From a virus, in the IMG/VR virus record IMGVR_UViG_3300013094_000017, positions 186,001 through 250,000 of that record: a stretch of 64,000 nucleotides of DNA. One strand, 5' to 3'. The position numbers and the translations under genes are program-made. The notes below the pieces were generated by a model. The model had not been told where the DNA came from and ran no database searches. It saw nothing but the letters and a program-made list of their open reading frames with translations. Shown here piece after piece: positions 53,665 through 61,772 of the stretch; the stretch's first letter is position 1; every line of letters starts with the position of its first letter.

Positions 53665-55265
53665 CTGATATAGAAATTAATCAAGGGTACAAGCCCTTAA
53701 AGCTCTCAAAGCTGGCCTCTGGGCTAGGCATTGGGGGTAGCGTACAAGAGTGGGGGCCAAATAAGGCCAAGATAGCATTTGATGAAGTTAAGAGCCTTAC
53801 CCAGGGTAAATTGATCTTAGTCACAGCCATCACCCCCACCCCCGCAGGTGAGGGTAAGACCACAACCACCATAGGCCTAGCTGATGGGCTACGCAAATTA
53901 AACTACTCAAGCATAGTATGCCTACGTGAGCCAGCCCTGGGCCCGGTGTTTGGTATGAAGGGTGGGGCTACCGGGGGTGGTCATGCCCAGGTCTACCCTA
54001 TGGAGGATATCAACTTACACTTTACAGGTGACTTCCACGCAGTTGCCTGCGCACACAACTTACTCAGCAGTATGATTGATAATCACTTACATTGGGGCAA
54101 TGCGCTACGGTTAGACACTAGCAAGATCACATGGCGCAGAGTCAGCGAAATGAATGACCGTAGCTTACGCAGTACAGTAGTAGGGTTAGGAGCTCATAAC
54201 AGCATCACCCGTGAAGAGGGCTTTGATATAGTAGTAGCCTCTGAGGTAATGGCTATATTGTGTCTAGCTGAAGATTTCAAAGACCTAAAGAAACGTCTGG
54301 GTAAGATCACAGTTGGGTATACCTTAGATGGTAAGCCCGTTACAGCTAAACAGTTAAAGGCGCATGGGGCTATGGCAGCCTTACTTAAAGATGCTGTCAA
54401 CCCTAACCTAGTACAGACTTTAGAAGGTACCCCAGCACTAGTTCATGGCGGCCCATTTGCTAACATAGCACACGGATGTAATAGTGTTATTGCTACCAAG
54501 TTAGGTTTGAAACTTGCTGACTATGTGGTAACAGAAGCAGGCTTTGGTGCTGACCTAGGTGCTGAGAAGTTTATTAATATTAAGTGTCGTAAGAGTGGAT
54601 TACGGCCAGATGCAGTAGTCCTTGTGGCCACTGTTAGAGCAATTAAGTACTGGGGTAATTATGATAATTTGGACAAACATATGGCTAACATCAAAGGTTG
54701 GTATAACTTACCTTGTATCGTGGCTATTAATCGTTTTGCAGACGATTCTGATGAAGATATTGCTGAACTAATAGAACATTGTCGAGAAAGAGATGTTGAA
54801 GCAGTAGAGTGTACACATTTTGCAGATGGCGGGGTAGGTGCTCAAGAACTAGCACACGAAGTTGTCTTGGCCATTGACCAATCAAGCAAGCAGATGGAAT
54901 TGACCTATGCTGATGAAGATACATTATGGACTAAGATAAATCATATTGCCAAGAGAATATACGGTGCCGAAGGTGTTCATATGGATGCTAAAGTATCAGC
55001 ACAGTTAGATCTACTACAGAAACATTATGGAAAGTATCCAATCTGTATTGCCAAAACACAGAGCAGTTTCAGTGATGATCCTACAGATAAGAACTCAGCA
55101 ACAGACATACACACACTAACTGTGCGTGAGCTACGCCTGTGTACCGGAGCAGAGTTTATTGTGGCAGTATGCGGTAACATCATGACCATGCCAGGACTAC
55201 CAGAACGGCCAAACGCTGAACGTATTGGTATTGACCGACAAGGGCGTATTGAGGGATTAGACTAA
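53658..55265 (+). CDS. fhs: Formate-tetrahydrofolate ligase
   Basis: 535 aa (bacterial enzymes about 555-560). Makes 10-formyl-THF from formate, THF and ATP. P-loop TPTPAGEGKTTTTIGLADGL near residues 60-79, followed by LREPALGPVFGMKGGATGGG, HFTGDFHAVACAHNLLSSMI and DRSLRSTVVGLG, all family signatures; C-terminal CGNIMTMPGLPERPNAERIG is intact. It looks full length and functional. Product feeds purine and, via other C1 carriers, thymidylate synthesis. It sits in the operon of LKW and membrane genes, overlapping both neighbours. The first 700 bp look more G-rich than the rest. Confidence 0.96.
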   Translation: MLTDIEINQGYKPLKLSKLASGLGIGGSVQEWGPNKAKIAFDEVKSLTQGKLILVTAITPTPAGEGKTTTTIGLADGLRKLNYSSIVCLREPALGPVFGMKGGATGGGHAQVYPMEDINLHFTGDFHAVACAHNLLSSMIDNHLHWGNALRLDTSKITWRRVSEMNDRSLRSTVVGLGAHNSITREEGFDIVVASEVMAILCLAEDFKDLKKRLGKITVGYTLDGKPVTAKQLKAHGAMAALLKDAVNPNLVQTLEGTPALVHGGPFANIAHGCNSVIATKLGLKLADYVVTEAGFGADLGAEKFINIKCRKSGLRPDAVVLVATVRAIKYWGNYDNLDKHMANIKGWYNLPCIVAINRFADDSDEDIAELIEHCRERDVEAVECTHFADGGVGAQELAHEVVLAIDQSSKQMELTYADEDTLWTKINHIAKRIYGAEGVHMDAKVSAQLDLLQKHYGKYPICIAKTQSSFSDDPTDKNSATDIHTLTVRELRLCTGAEFIVAVCGNIMTMPGLPERPNAERIGIDRQGRIEGLD

Positions 55266-55507
55266 TGGCAGTTGTTTGGGAAAATAGAGAAAAGAGTAGA
55301 TTCTTAGTATCAGGACCTTTCGATGAAAGTATGCCTAATCTATATGTTATTATTGCTGATTTTGGTTGGTATATCGAGCATACTGACGAAATAGAATATT
55401 GGATGGATCAGCATTTGCCTCAAGGAAGACATCATCGAGAGGGGATGGTTATATCGTTTGATAATCCCAAAGACTGTTCGCATTTCTTATTAAGGTGGAT
55501 GGTTTGA
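55265..55507 (+). CDS. LKW-family small protein 4
   Basis: 80 aa. IADFGWYIEHTDEIEYWMDQ helix, then GMVISFDNPKDCSHFLLRW and MV. One-base overlap with fhs. Confidence 0.68.
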   Translation: MAVVWENREKSRFLVSGPFDESMPNLYVIIADFGWYIEHTDEIEYWMDQHLPQGRHHREGMVISFDNPKDCSHFLLRWMV

Positions 55508-55812
55508 GTCATTCTGCCTATAGAGAAATTACAAAACCTTATTGGGATCATCATGACGATGTATATGCCGATGAAGTAGAAAATGGTTGGGAGCCAAAGT
55601 TTACATCTTGGTATCAACACACTATTGTAAACGACATTGCCCGTGGTGGATTTGATTGGCATTTTGATACCTACGAACAGATTGCCAAATGGATTCCTGA
55701 GAACGTGGAAGATTGGGCTAACAATGCACAATGGCTCAAGGTCAGTGATTGCATCTATGTTAGATTTAAGCGTGAAAAAGATTATGTTTGGTTTATGTTG
55801 AAGTGGGGCTAA
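55504..55812 (+). CDS. LKW-family small protein 5
   Basis: 102 aa from TTG 55504 (ATG 55495 is an alternative). Ends VRFKREKDYVWFMLKWG; internal FDWHFDTYEQIAKWIPENVE. Confidence 0.65.
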   Translation: MSHSAYREITKPYWDHHDDVYADEVENGWEPKFTSWYQHTIVNDIARGGFDWHFDTYEQIAKWIPENVEDWANNAQWLKVSDCIYVRFKREKDYVWFMLKWG

Positions 55813-55813
55813 T

Positions 55814-56029
55814 ATGCCAAGAAACGGCGAATACGAATTGTTTACCTATAAAGGTACAATTGTCTGCATGGATGACCCGGATATCCCGAGAATAGAATTC
55901 TCTGAAGAAATTGCCGAGTGGATACGTGAGCAAGACCATTTAATGTGGCGTTCATTATCACCGCCCAATCAAGATATATTCTACCTAAAACCTAAACTAT
56001 ATATGATGTGGAAGTTAAAGTGGGTATGA
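55814..56029 (+). CDS. LKW-family small protein 6
   Basis: 71 aa, ending YLKPKLYMMWKLKWV, preceded by EEIAEWIREQDHLMWRSL. ATGA overlap with the next gene. Confidence 0.66.
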   Translation: MPRNGEYELFTYKGTIVCMDDPDIPRIEFSEEIAEWIREQDHLMWRSLSPPNQDIFYLKPKLYMMWKLKWV

Positions 56030-56229
56030 ATGGTTTCCAACAATCAGTACAATCAATAAAGGAAAATTTTGCTTGGTCTACAATCTGTAGCAGCCGAGAC
56101 TTTAGACATCAAGCTCAATGGGTTATTGATAATCTAGGCCCGCAAGGTATTAGATGGGAATATTCTCAAACAAAATACTACTTAAAAACAGAACAAGACA
56201 AATTATTATTTCTATTGAGGTGGAGTTAA
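56026..56229 (+). CDS. LKW-family small protein 7
   Basis: 67 aa from ATG 56026. HQAQWVIDNLGPQGIRWEYS then YLKTEQDKLLFLLRWS: a clear member with helix, G-x-x-W strand and signature. Confidence 0.68.
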   Translation: MNGFQQSVQSIKENFAWSTICSSRDFRHQAQWVIDNLGPQGIRWEYSQTKYYLKTEQDKLLFLLRWS

Positions 56230-56414
56230 TGCTAATACCTGTTGAAACTGTACATAAGGCTGTTAGGGATCTCGAATCTCACGGGGATATAACCCAAACT
56301 ATGTTTGAAGATCGTTATCGCTGTAGTCTTTGTCCCAGCGATAGTCTAGAGCATTATGATGTTATTTTTGATACACCTCAAGCTGCTATTATGTTTATAA
56401 TGAAATGGTCATGA
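56229..56414 (+). CDS. LKW-family small protein 8
   Basis: 61 aa from ATG 56229 (TAATG overlap). Ends VIFDTPQAAIMFIMKWS. CSLC pair in the middle. Confidence 0.68.
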   Translation: MLIPVETVHKAVRDLESHGDITQTMFEDRYRCSLCPSDSLEHYDVIFDTPQAAIMFIMKWS

Positions 56415-56415
56415 G

Positions 56416-56739
56416 ATGAAAACAATTTGGTTAAAGAGTCCTATTGCAGAACTATGGTGGAAGTTCTGGCCTGGGAAGATCATTGACCTACCGATGCCAG
56501 ATGGCTTTATGTCTGAAATTGTATGGGGTGTTGTAACAGTAGGAACAAATATGTCTGAGCAGTATTACAATATGCTGGTCTGGATGGAAGAACATGTAGG
56601 AGTAAAAGGACGTGATTGGAATTGGCAAATTCATACAACTACTGAATTATTACACTATAAATCTGAAACTAGATTAGCTATTAAACTTCGACGTGGTAAA
56701 GAAAAACAAGCAAGTATAATAGCATTAAAATTCTCATGA
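56416..56739 (+). CDS. LKW-family small protein 9
   Basis: 107 aa. YNMLVWMEEHVGVKGRDWNW is the clearest form of the helix-G-W-x-W element; ends KEKQASIIALKFS. ATGA overlap with the next gene. Confidence 0.68.
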   Translation: MKTIWLKSPIAELWWKFWPGKIIDLPMPDGFMSEIVWGVVTVGTNMSEQYYNMLVWMEEHVGVKGRDWNWQIHTTTELLHYKSETRLAIKLRRGKEKQASIIALKFS

Positions 56740-57038
56740 TATTAAATCGTACACAATTTGCCATACACTTTAACAATCTGCAACCTGGACTAGGTAATCG
56801 CAGTAGTGCCTTATGGAGTCCCGAAGAATATCTTAGAGTAAACAAATCTGTGGCATTTGTTTGTGTTAAACCTATTAACGTATCGGCGATAGGAAAAATA
56901 GTATATTGGAACTGGTGCAAGAAACACTTACAAGGAAAAGTAGCCTGCTACAGCAGCGATGATATTAACGAAGAAGAATGGTGGGGATTTACTAATCCCG
57001 ATGATATTGTATTTTGGATGCTAAGATGGGCGAACTAA
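56736..57038 (+). CDS. LKW-family small protein 10
   Basis: 100 aa ending GFTNPDDIVFWMLRWAN; VYWNWCKKHLQGKVACYSSD in the middle. Confidence 0.66.
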   Translation: MILNRTQFAIHFNNLQPGLGNRSSALWSPEEYLRVNKSVAFVCVKPINVSAIGKIVYWNWCKKHLQGKVACYSSDDINEEEWWGFTNPDDIVFWMLRWAN

Positions 57039-57316
57039 TAAACTCAAATACATTCGCTGATAATACAGAGAACTCTAAAGACAGAGAAGATTGGTTACTT
57101 AGACGTAACAGATACTGGATGAGATTGCGTGCAGTCCATCGTGAGTTTAATGCTCTTAAAGGTGGGAATTACTCAGCAGGTGACGAACTTTTTGTCAAAT
57201 ACCTGCAAGATACCTACGGAGTTCAAATGCATGTTGAAAACACCCATATTACTGCCCTCTACAATGTAGTAGACAAATCAAAATATCTGTTATTCTTAAT
57301 GAAATTTGATGTATGA
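57026..57316 (+). CDS. LKW-family small protein 11
   Basis: 96 aa from ATG 57026. ELFVKYLQDTYGVQMHVENT then VVDKSKYLLFLMKFDV. Overlaps its neighbours by 13 and 4 bp. Confidence 0.64.
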   Translation: MGELINSNTFADNTENSKDREDWLLRRNRYWMRLRAVHREFNALKGGNYSAGDELFVKYLQDTYGVQMHVENTHITALYNVVDKSKYLLFLMKFDV

Positions 57317-57705
57317 GTTTTGGCGGCTTTTCGTTACCGTTTATAGGCACTAAAGAGGAATATCAAGAGCTAATGGCCAAACAAGAAATAGCAAAACGTA
57401 CACTCAATCTGTATAAGAATCTATTATGGCGGTATCGTCTTAGGACTGAGATCTCTATCAAGTGGCCCATTGGGTGGACACCACAGGATCATTTGGGCAA
57501 TAGTGCTGAAAGCTCAGACCCTAATGTTTGGTACCGTGATTGGTTTGAACAGCATGCTGGTCGTCAAGGATGGGCATGGGATTGGCGTATTGGTCAAACG
57601 CATACTTACGAACTTGATCCATTAGTTGAGGTGCATGATACATTACGCATTAAGTTTCGTGACCCAAAAATAGCAACCTTGTTTATATTAACTTGGGTAA
57701 GATAA
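57313..57705 (+). CDS. LKW-family small protein 12
   Basis: 130 aa. YRDWFEQHAGRQGWAWDWRI then LRIKFRDPKIATLFILTWVR. N-terminal extra helix with EEYQELMAKQEIAKRTLNLY. Confidence 0.67.
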   Translation: MSFGGFSLPFIGTKEEYQELMAKQEIAKRTLNLYKNLLWRYRLRTEISIKWPIGWTPQDHLGNSAESSDPNVWYRDWFEQHAGRQGWAWDWRIGQTHTYELDPLVEVHDTLRIKFRDPKIATLFILTWVR

Positions 57706-58017
57706 ATGGCAAAAAGTAGTTTTGAAGAGAGTCTTGAGGATATGATAATTCAGGAATGGTCTGAAAGTTGGGATCATGCCGTCTTAGATGAGCTATGGGG
57801 AAATACACCTAAGACCTACAGCATAAAAAAATCTTGGCGTGATCGCAGAGGCAGACAGATGCATCGCATTTCGGTCAGCGGTCGTGTGCTGGAATGGTTA
57901 GAAACTACACAGTCACAATACGGTAAATCAAATCCAGAATGGTGGAAGTTCCAAAATGAGATCAACATCACAGATAAGATGTTAAGTATGTTGATACTAA
58001 GATGGGGTAAGGAATGA
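57706..58017 (+). CDS. LKW-family small protein 13
   Basis: 103 aa. VLEWLETTQSQYGKSNPEWW then INITDKMLSMLILRWGKE. ATGA overlap with the next gene. Confidence 0.67.
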   Translation: MAKSSFEESLEDMIIQEWSESWDHAVLDELWGNTPKTYSIKKSWRDRRGRQMHRISVSGRVLEWLETTQSQYGKSNPEWWKFQNEINITDKMLSMLILRWGKE

Positions 58018-58283
58018 TGTATAAAGTAACAAAATTAGATGGTAGATTTGCTGGATCAGATCGATACAAGTATTACATCAGCCCTAAGGGAAGAACTCCG
58101 TTTAATATAGTTAAACCTTTGTTCAACGATTGGCGCACATGGTGTTGGGCCACATGGGGACCAGCTAGCGAACGTGATTGGTATGCAAATGTTGACTGGG
58201 CATGGGATACTGAACACAATCATCTACGCATCTATCTGCGCAGTGATAAACAATTATCTATGTTCCACCTCAAGTGGGGTTAA
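58014..58283 (+). CDS. LKW-family small protein 14
   Basis: 89 aa. FNDWRTWCWATWGPASERDW, NVDWAWDTEHNHLRIYL, RSDKQLSMFHLKWG. Last of the array; two ATG in tandem (58014, 58017). Confidence 0.67.
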   Translation: MMYKVTKLDGRFAGSDRYKYYISPKGRTPFNIVKPLFNDWRTWCWATWGPASERDWYANVDWAWDTEHNHLRIYLRSDKQLSMFHLKWG

Positions 58284-58286
58284 ATA
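58280..58286 (+). promoter_or_regulatory. Late promoter
   Basis: TTAAATA over the stop of the previous gene, 5 nt before ATG 58292. Confidence 0.6.
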
Positions 58287-58291
58287 GTCGT

Positions 58292-58480
58292 ATGAGCAAC
58301 TACAACAAAGTACAGAATCAGATCAAACTGTTAGAAATCAAATTGAATAAATTTAGATTATACGAGCAAGAGATAAGATCAACAGATCAATGGAATACGA
58401 GACGTATTGATGATTGTGTTAAATCTCAGGAGAAATTAGTTGAGATGATCAAGTACTGGCGTGGTAAATTGCCTAGCTAG
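58292..58480 (+). CDS. Small coiled-coil protein, 62 aa
   Basis: Almost all helix (NQIKLLEIKLNKFRLYEQEI; DCVKSQEKLVEMIKYWRG), basic. Leaderless late promoter suggests a virion or assembly role. Not an LKW member. Tail to tail with the next gene, 8-bp overlap. Confidence 0.6.
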   Translation: MSNYNKVQNQIKLLEIKLNKFRLYEQEIRSTDQWNTRRIDDCVKSQEKLVEMIKYWRGKLPS

Positions 58481-59234
58481 CAGCAAATATTACCTGTGCC
58501 GCGCCACTACCTGCTGGCGCATCTAAGATAGTCCAATCCATGCCCAAGACTGGTGTTTGGTGTATATGGCTACGTGGTATCCAATACTTATCTACATCAA
58601 TCTTAAGTTGATCAACGATATTGCTAAACACACTGTCCAAACAGATAACTGCCTGAGCGCCTTCGATTACCTTAAGCCAATCAAACACACAATCAGTAAT
58701 ACCTTCTGTGATATTAATCACTTGCCAGTCAGCGGGAACATTACTTAGATCTGGTTCACATTTAAACGAACTACCTTCTGTATGAGTTACAATGTAGTTT
58801 TTGTTCTTAACTACTCGATCATATAGAGCTGTTTCACGTGCAGGATTGCGGGTAATACATTCATCTAATTTCCATTTGTTTAGGAATGGAACACCTGCTT
58901 TGGTATATTTGAATTCATCAAAGTGTTGTATTTGAAAATAAGGAACTTGAGCAAGTTCCGGAACTGCATTAAGACTTTGGTACAAGCAAATAGTTTCTGT
59001 TACGCCCAATGCTTTGAGTCGTTTCATTGGTTCAGAATAAAAGAAATCACCTCGACTATCGACTGGGATTGGAATCCAGTTGACCCAGGGCGCCACATCG
59101 CGCACACTGGACCAAAAGGGTTCACAAATTGGCCAATAAATTTCATTTCCTTGATCTGCATAGTATTTGGCAATAGGAAGACCTATAACTAAATCCCCCA
59201 GCCCTCTCGATTGTAGTATTCCTAATTTACTCAT
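58473..59234 (-). CDS. GT-B glycosyltransferase-like protein B
   Basis: 253 aa from ATG 59234. MSKLGILQSRGLGDLVIGLP is the Gly-rich N-terminal motif of GT9/heptosyltransferases; VIEGAQAVICLDSVFSNIVD is the C-terminal acceptor/ADP-sugar region. TAATG overlap with the gene upstream. Confidence 0.68.
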   Translation of the reverse strand: MSKLGILQSRGLGDLVIGLPIAKYYADQGNEIYWPICEPFWSSVRDVAPWVNWIPIPVDSRGDFFYSEPMKRLKALGVTETICLYQSLNAVPELAQVPYFQIQHFDEFKYTKAGVPFLNKWKLDECITRNPARETALYDRVVKNKNYIVTHTEGSSFKCEPDLSNVPADWQVINITEGITDCVFDWLKVIEGAQAVICLDSVFSNIVDQLKIDVDKYWIPRSHIHQTPVLGMDWTILDAPAGSGAAQVIFAAS

Positions 59235-59383
59235 TAATAATTGTCCATCCATACTGATAAAACATTAGCCTGTCCGTATATAGCATAGGCTTGTTGTGTT
59301 GCTTCGTAATTGTTACGGGCTGAAACTACAGTCTCACCCCAACCACCATTTGGAAAACGATAACGTACCTTAAAGCTAAACAT
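59234..59383 (-). CDS. Small protein, 49 aa
   Basis: MFSFKVRYRFPNGGWGETVV, SARNNYEATQQAYAIYGQA, then VLSVWMDNY: beta-beta-alpha-beta. AAAGGGC upstream and an early promoter. Coupled to the transferase gene. Confidence 0.62.
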   Translation of the reverse strand: MFSFKVRYRFPNGGWGETVVSARNNYEATQQAYAIYGQANVLSVWMDNY

Positions 59384-59416
59384 AATATGCCCTTTCTAAG
59401 TTAACAGCATAAACAT

Positions 59417-59445
59417 ATTATAGTATCTATTACCGGTTTTGTCAA
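59417..59445 (-). promoter_or_regulatory. Early promoter P59.4
   Basis: TTGACA, 17-bp spacer containing CCGGTAATA, TATAAT. Serves the 49-aa gene and transferase B. Confidence 0.84.
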
Positions 59446-59447
59446 CC

Positions 59448-60233
59448 TTAAAAGTAGTGTAATCCCGGGTGTTCTTTGAAGTAACATTCATTTCTAGTTA
59501 TCTCTAAATCTCTACGTGCTTCACACCAAATTTCCTGATGTCCTAGTCCAATTGCCACGCTGAGCGCCACGCTTTGATTGCCTATAAATGCATCAGCACC
59601 TGCGATGTATTCAGCTACTTCAAGTAGAGAGCCTGTAGGTTGATAAGGAATTTCCCAACCTGTTGCAGATTTAAATGCTTCGTACTCTTCTGGCAAGCCC
59701 AAAAAGAATGCTCGATCTTCAAAACCCTGTAAGGCCCAATCATTCCAAATAGGACTTAACTGAGGTGGTAACCATCGTGCAGTACGATTGATAGCAATGT
59801 TACGTCCTTCAACAGTCTTAATATCTGGTACTGTGAGCCAAGCATTATTTCGTAGTTCTGTTAACACTTCCGGATCTACAATACCAAACGCAGCCCCATA
59901 TACATCTACATAATTGCCCGGATGACGAATAAACAGTGGACGAAACTTATCTAGGTTATGTGTGATTTCGTCTACTGAAGGATTTAATTTAGCAAACTTT
60001 GTGATATAAGGTTGTGCTTCTAACAGACCTTTGATGAATTCGTAGTCCGTGTCGTTCATACGCCCTGCATGGAATGAGGGACTTTCTACACCATAATAAT
60101 GTCGACTAAGAAAGTCAATTTGGTCCATGTGTAGATAAAACGCACCACCACCAAAATGTTGTACTATGGGCAAACTGTAGATTAAGTCACCTGTTGTACC
60201 GCTATGGACGAAAGAGTTTGAAGTAATAATCAT
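59448..60233 (-). CDS. GT-B glycosyltransferase-like protein C
   Basis: 261 aa from ATG 60233 (AAGGAATATT upstream). SNSFVHSGTTGDLIYSLPIV and FHAGRMNDTDYEFIKGLLEA align with protein A at 31907; C-terminal GADAFIGNQSVALSVAIGLG is the GT9-like acceptor motif. Paralogue of A; sugar unknown. Confidence 0.65.
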   Translation of the reverse strand: MIITSNSFVHSGTTGDLIYSLPIVQHFGGGAFYLHMDQIDFLSRHYYGVESPSFHAGRMNDTDYEFIKGLLEAQPYITKFAKLNPSVDEITHNLDKFRPLFIRHPGNYVDVYGAAFGIVDPEVLTELRNNAWLTVPDIKTVEGRNIAINRTARWLPPQLSPIWNDWALQGFEDRAFFLGLPEEYEAFKSATGWEIPYQPTGSLLEVAEYIAGADAFIGNQSVALSVAIGLGHQEIWCEARRDLEITRNECYFKEHPGLHYF

Positions 60234-60247
60234 AATATTCCTTAATA

Positions 60248-60255
60248 TATAAATA
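60248..60255 (+). promoter_or_regulatory. Late promoter of GIY-YIG gene 2
   Basis: TATAAATA, exact T4 late consensus, 3 nt before the hairpin at 60259. Confidence 0.65.
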
Positions 60256-60258
60256 TGT

Positions 60259-60288
60259 GTAGTTCGCGGGATTGGCGTCCCCAACTAC
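60259..60288 (+). ncRNA. 5'-terminal hairpin of GIY-YIG mRNA, copy 2
   Basis: GTAGTTCGCGGG, loop ATTGGCGT, CCCCAACTAC: same 30-nt length, same stems and internal loop as copy 1 at 27310, different 8-nt loop. Confidence 0.65.
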
Positions 60289-60316
60289 TCTAACAGTTTA
60301 CAAGGAACTATCAGCA

Positions 60317-61108
60317 ATGACTATTTACTACCTATATATCAAGACCCACAAAATAACTGGACTTAAATATCTCGGGCAAACATCTGCATCTGATCCGCAT
60401 AAGTATCCTGGCTCAGGAGTTGATTGGAAAAATCATCTTAAAGAACACGGATATAACTATACTACTGAAATTCTAAGAGAATGTCAATCAAAAGACGAAC
60501 GTAGAGAATGGGGATTATATTATAGTAATTTATGGAATGTAGTAGAAAGTGAAGAATGGGCTAATCGTATTCCAGAAACTGGCGGCGGTGGCAATATCAC
60601 CCCAGAAGGTTGTGCAAAAGCAGTTAATACTAGAAAACAAAAAGGAAGTTATAAACGAAATGAATCTGCTATTGCAAAAGGATTAGAAACAAGATTACTA
60701 AAATACGGAACAACAAATACCTCAACTCCTGCTGGTATAGTCAAAGGACTTGAAACTAAAAAACGAAATGGAACATCTGGTAATAATTTAACTCCTGAAC
60801 GTATTGCTAAATGTTTAGAGACTAAGAAGAAAAATGGTACAATGAATAGCAATACCCCTGAGTCAATTGCTAAAGGACTTAATACTAAAACAATTAACAG
60901 AAATACACCAAATTCACCCACGGTAATATCTAAGGCACTTGAAACTCGCCGTCGAAATGGCACCATGAATACATCAACTCCTGAATCGATTGCAAAACGA
61001 ACAGAAACTCGCAAAAAACGCATACAAGAAGGTACAGACGGAGTAATAATGAAGGTAGTTTGTCCACATTGTAATAAAGAAGGCGGGCAATCGATTATGG
61101 CACTTTGA
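60317..61108 (+). CDS. GIY-YIG homing endonuclease with NUMOD repeats
   Basis: 263 aa from ATG 60317 (AAGGAAC upstream). GIY-YIG core YYLYIKTHKITGLKYLGQT at residues 3-21 with catalytic ERREWGLYYSNLWNVV further on, then at least five 20-residue repeats (TPESIAKGLNTK, TPERIAKCLETKKKNGT) and a CPHC half zinc site at the C-terminus. Confidence 0.88.
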   Translation: MTIYYLYIKTHKITGLKYLGQTSASDPHKYPGSGVDWKNHLKEHGYNYTTEILRECQSKDERREWGLYYSNLWNVVESEEWANRIPETGGGGNITPEGCAKAVNTRKQKGSYKRNESAIAKGLETRLLKYGTTNTSTPAGIVKGLETKKRNGTSGNNLTPERIAKCLETKKKNGTMNSNTPESIAKGLNTKTINRNTPNSPTVISKALETRRRNGTMNTSTPESIAKRTETRKKRIQEGTDGVIMKVVCPHCNKEGGQSIMAL

Positions 61109-61129
61109 TAATTGCAAAAATCGCAATAC

Positions 61130-61158
61130 TTGACAGATCTTGAGCAAGGTGTTATTAT
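61130..61158 (+). promoter_or_regulatory. Promoter of secreted hydrolase
   Basis: TTGACA, 17 bp, TATTAT. The 90-nt leader has a CACC/GGTG hairpin and two GGGAGG sites, the second (61233) before ATG 61247. Confidence 0.75.
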
Positions 61159-61246
61159 ATATAAAGTTATCTCAGGGAGGTAAATGGGATAACTAAACTT
61201 GCGTCACCAAAATATCGGTGGTGCTAAACAAAGGGAGGTGCAAAGT

Positions 61247-61768
61247 ATGAGAGTATTTTTCTCAAAGATAGCGGCCTTGGTCGTAGCTCTAACAATATGT
61301 ATGACAGCTAGAGCGAATGAAGTAACCGACGTGCAGTTAACACGTCAGCTAACATGTTTAGCACAAAACATTTACCATGAAGCAGGCAGTGAAAGTATTC
61401 AAGGTAAAGTGGCTGTAGCACAAGTGACAATTAACCGTGCCAACAGTGGTAGATTTCCTAGTACCATATGTGGTGTAGTAAATCAAAAGACAGTCGTAGC
61501 AGATAAAACAATCTGCCAGTTCGATTGGGCCTGTGACCCTATTGCTCTAAACCGCAGAATATATAATGCGGCCTATCAAGAGAGTTACAGGGTAGCAGAG
61601 TTAGTTCTACTAGGTGGTAAGAGAGTAGAAGAGCTAGGCGAAAAGACCATGTATTTTCATAATACACAATCTAATCCACACTGGCCATTGCAACGTATTG
61701 CCCGCATAGGCAACCACGTATTCTATACCAGTGATACAGAAACAAGAAAGGTAGCATATAATAAATAA
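61247..61768 (+). CDS. SleB-type cell wall hydrolase, secreted
   Basis: 173 aa from ATG 61247, GGGAGG upstream. Signal peptide VFFSKIAALVVALTICMTAR with A-R-A|N cleavage near residue 24. SleB core: CLAQNIYHEAGSESIQGKVA, VAQVTINRANSGRFPSTICG, QFDWACDP, TMYFHNTQSNPHW. Paralogue of the anchored enzyme at 42853 but exported by a cleavable signal. Confidence 0.86.
   Translation: MRVFFSKIAALVVALTICMTARANEVTDVQLTRQLTCLAQNIYHEAGSESIQGKVAVAQVTINRANSGRFPSTICGVVNQKTVVADKTICQFDWACDPIALNRRIYNAAYQESYRVAELVLLGGKRVEELGEKTMYFHNTQSNPHWPLQRIARIGNHVFYTSDTETRKVAYNK
61761..61767 (+). promoter_or_regulatory. Late promoter
   Basis: ATAAATA, 5 nt before ATG 61773. Confidence 0.62.
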
Positions 61769-61772
61769 GACT

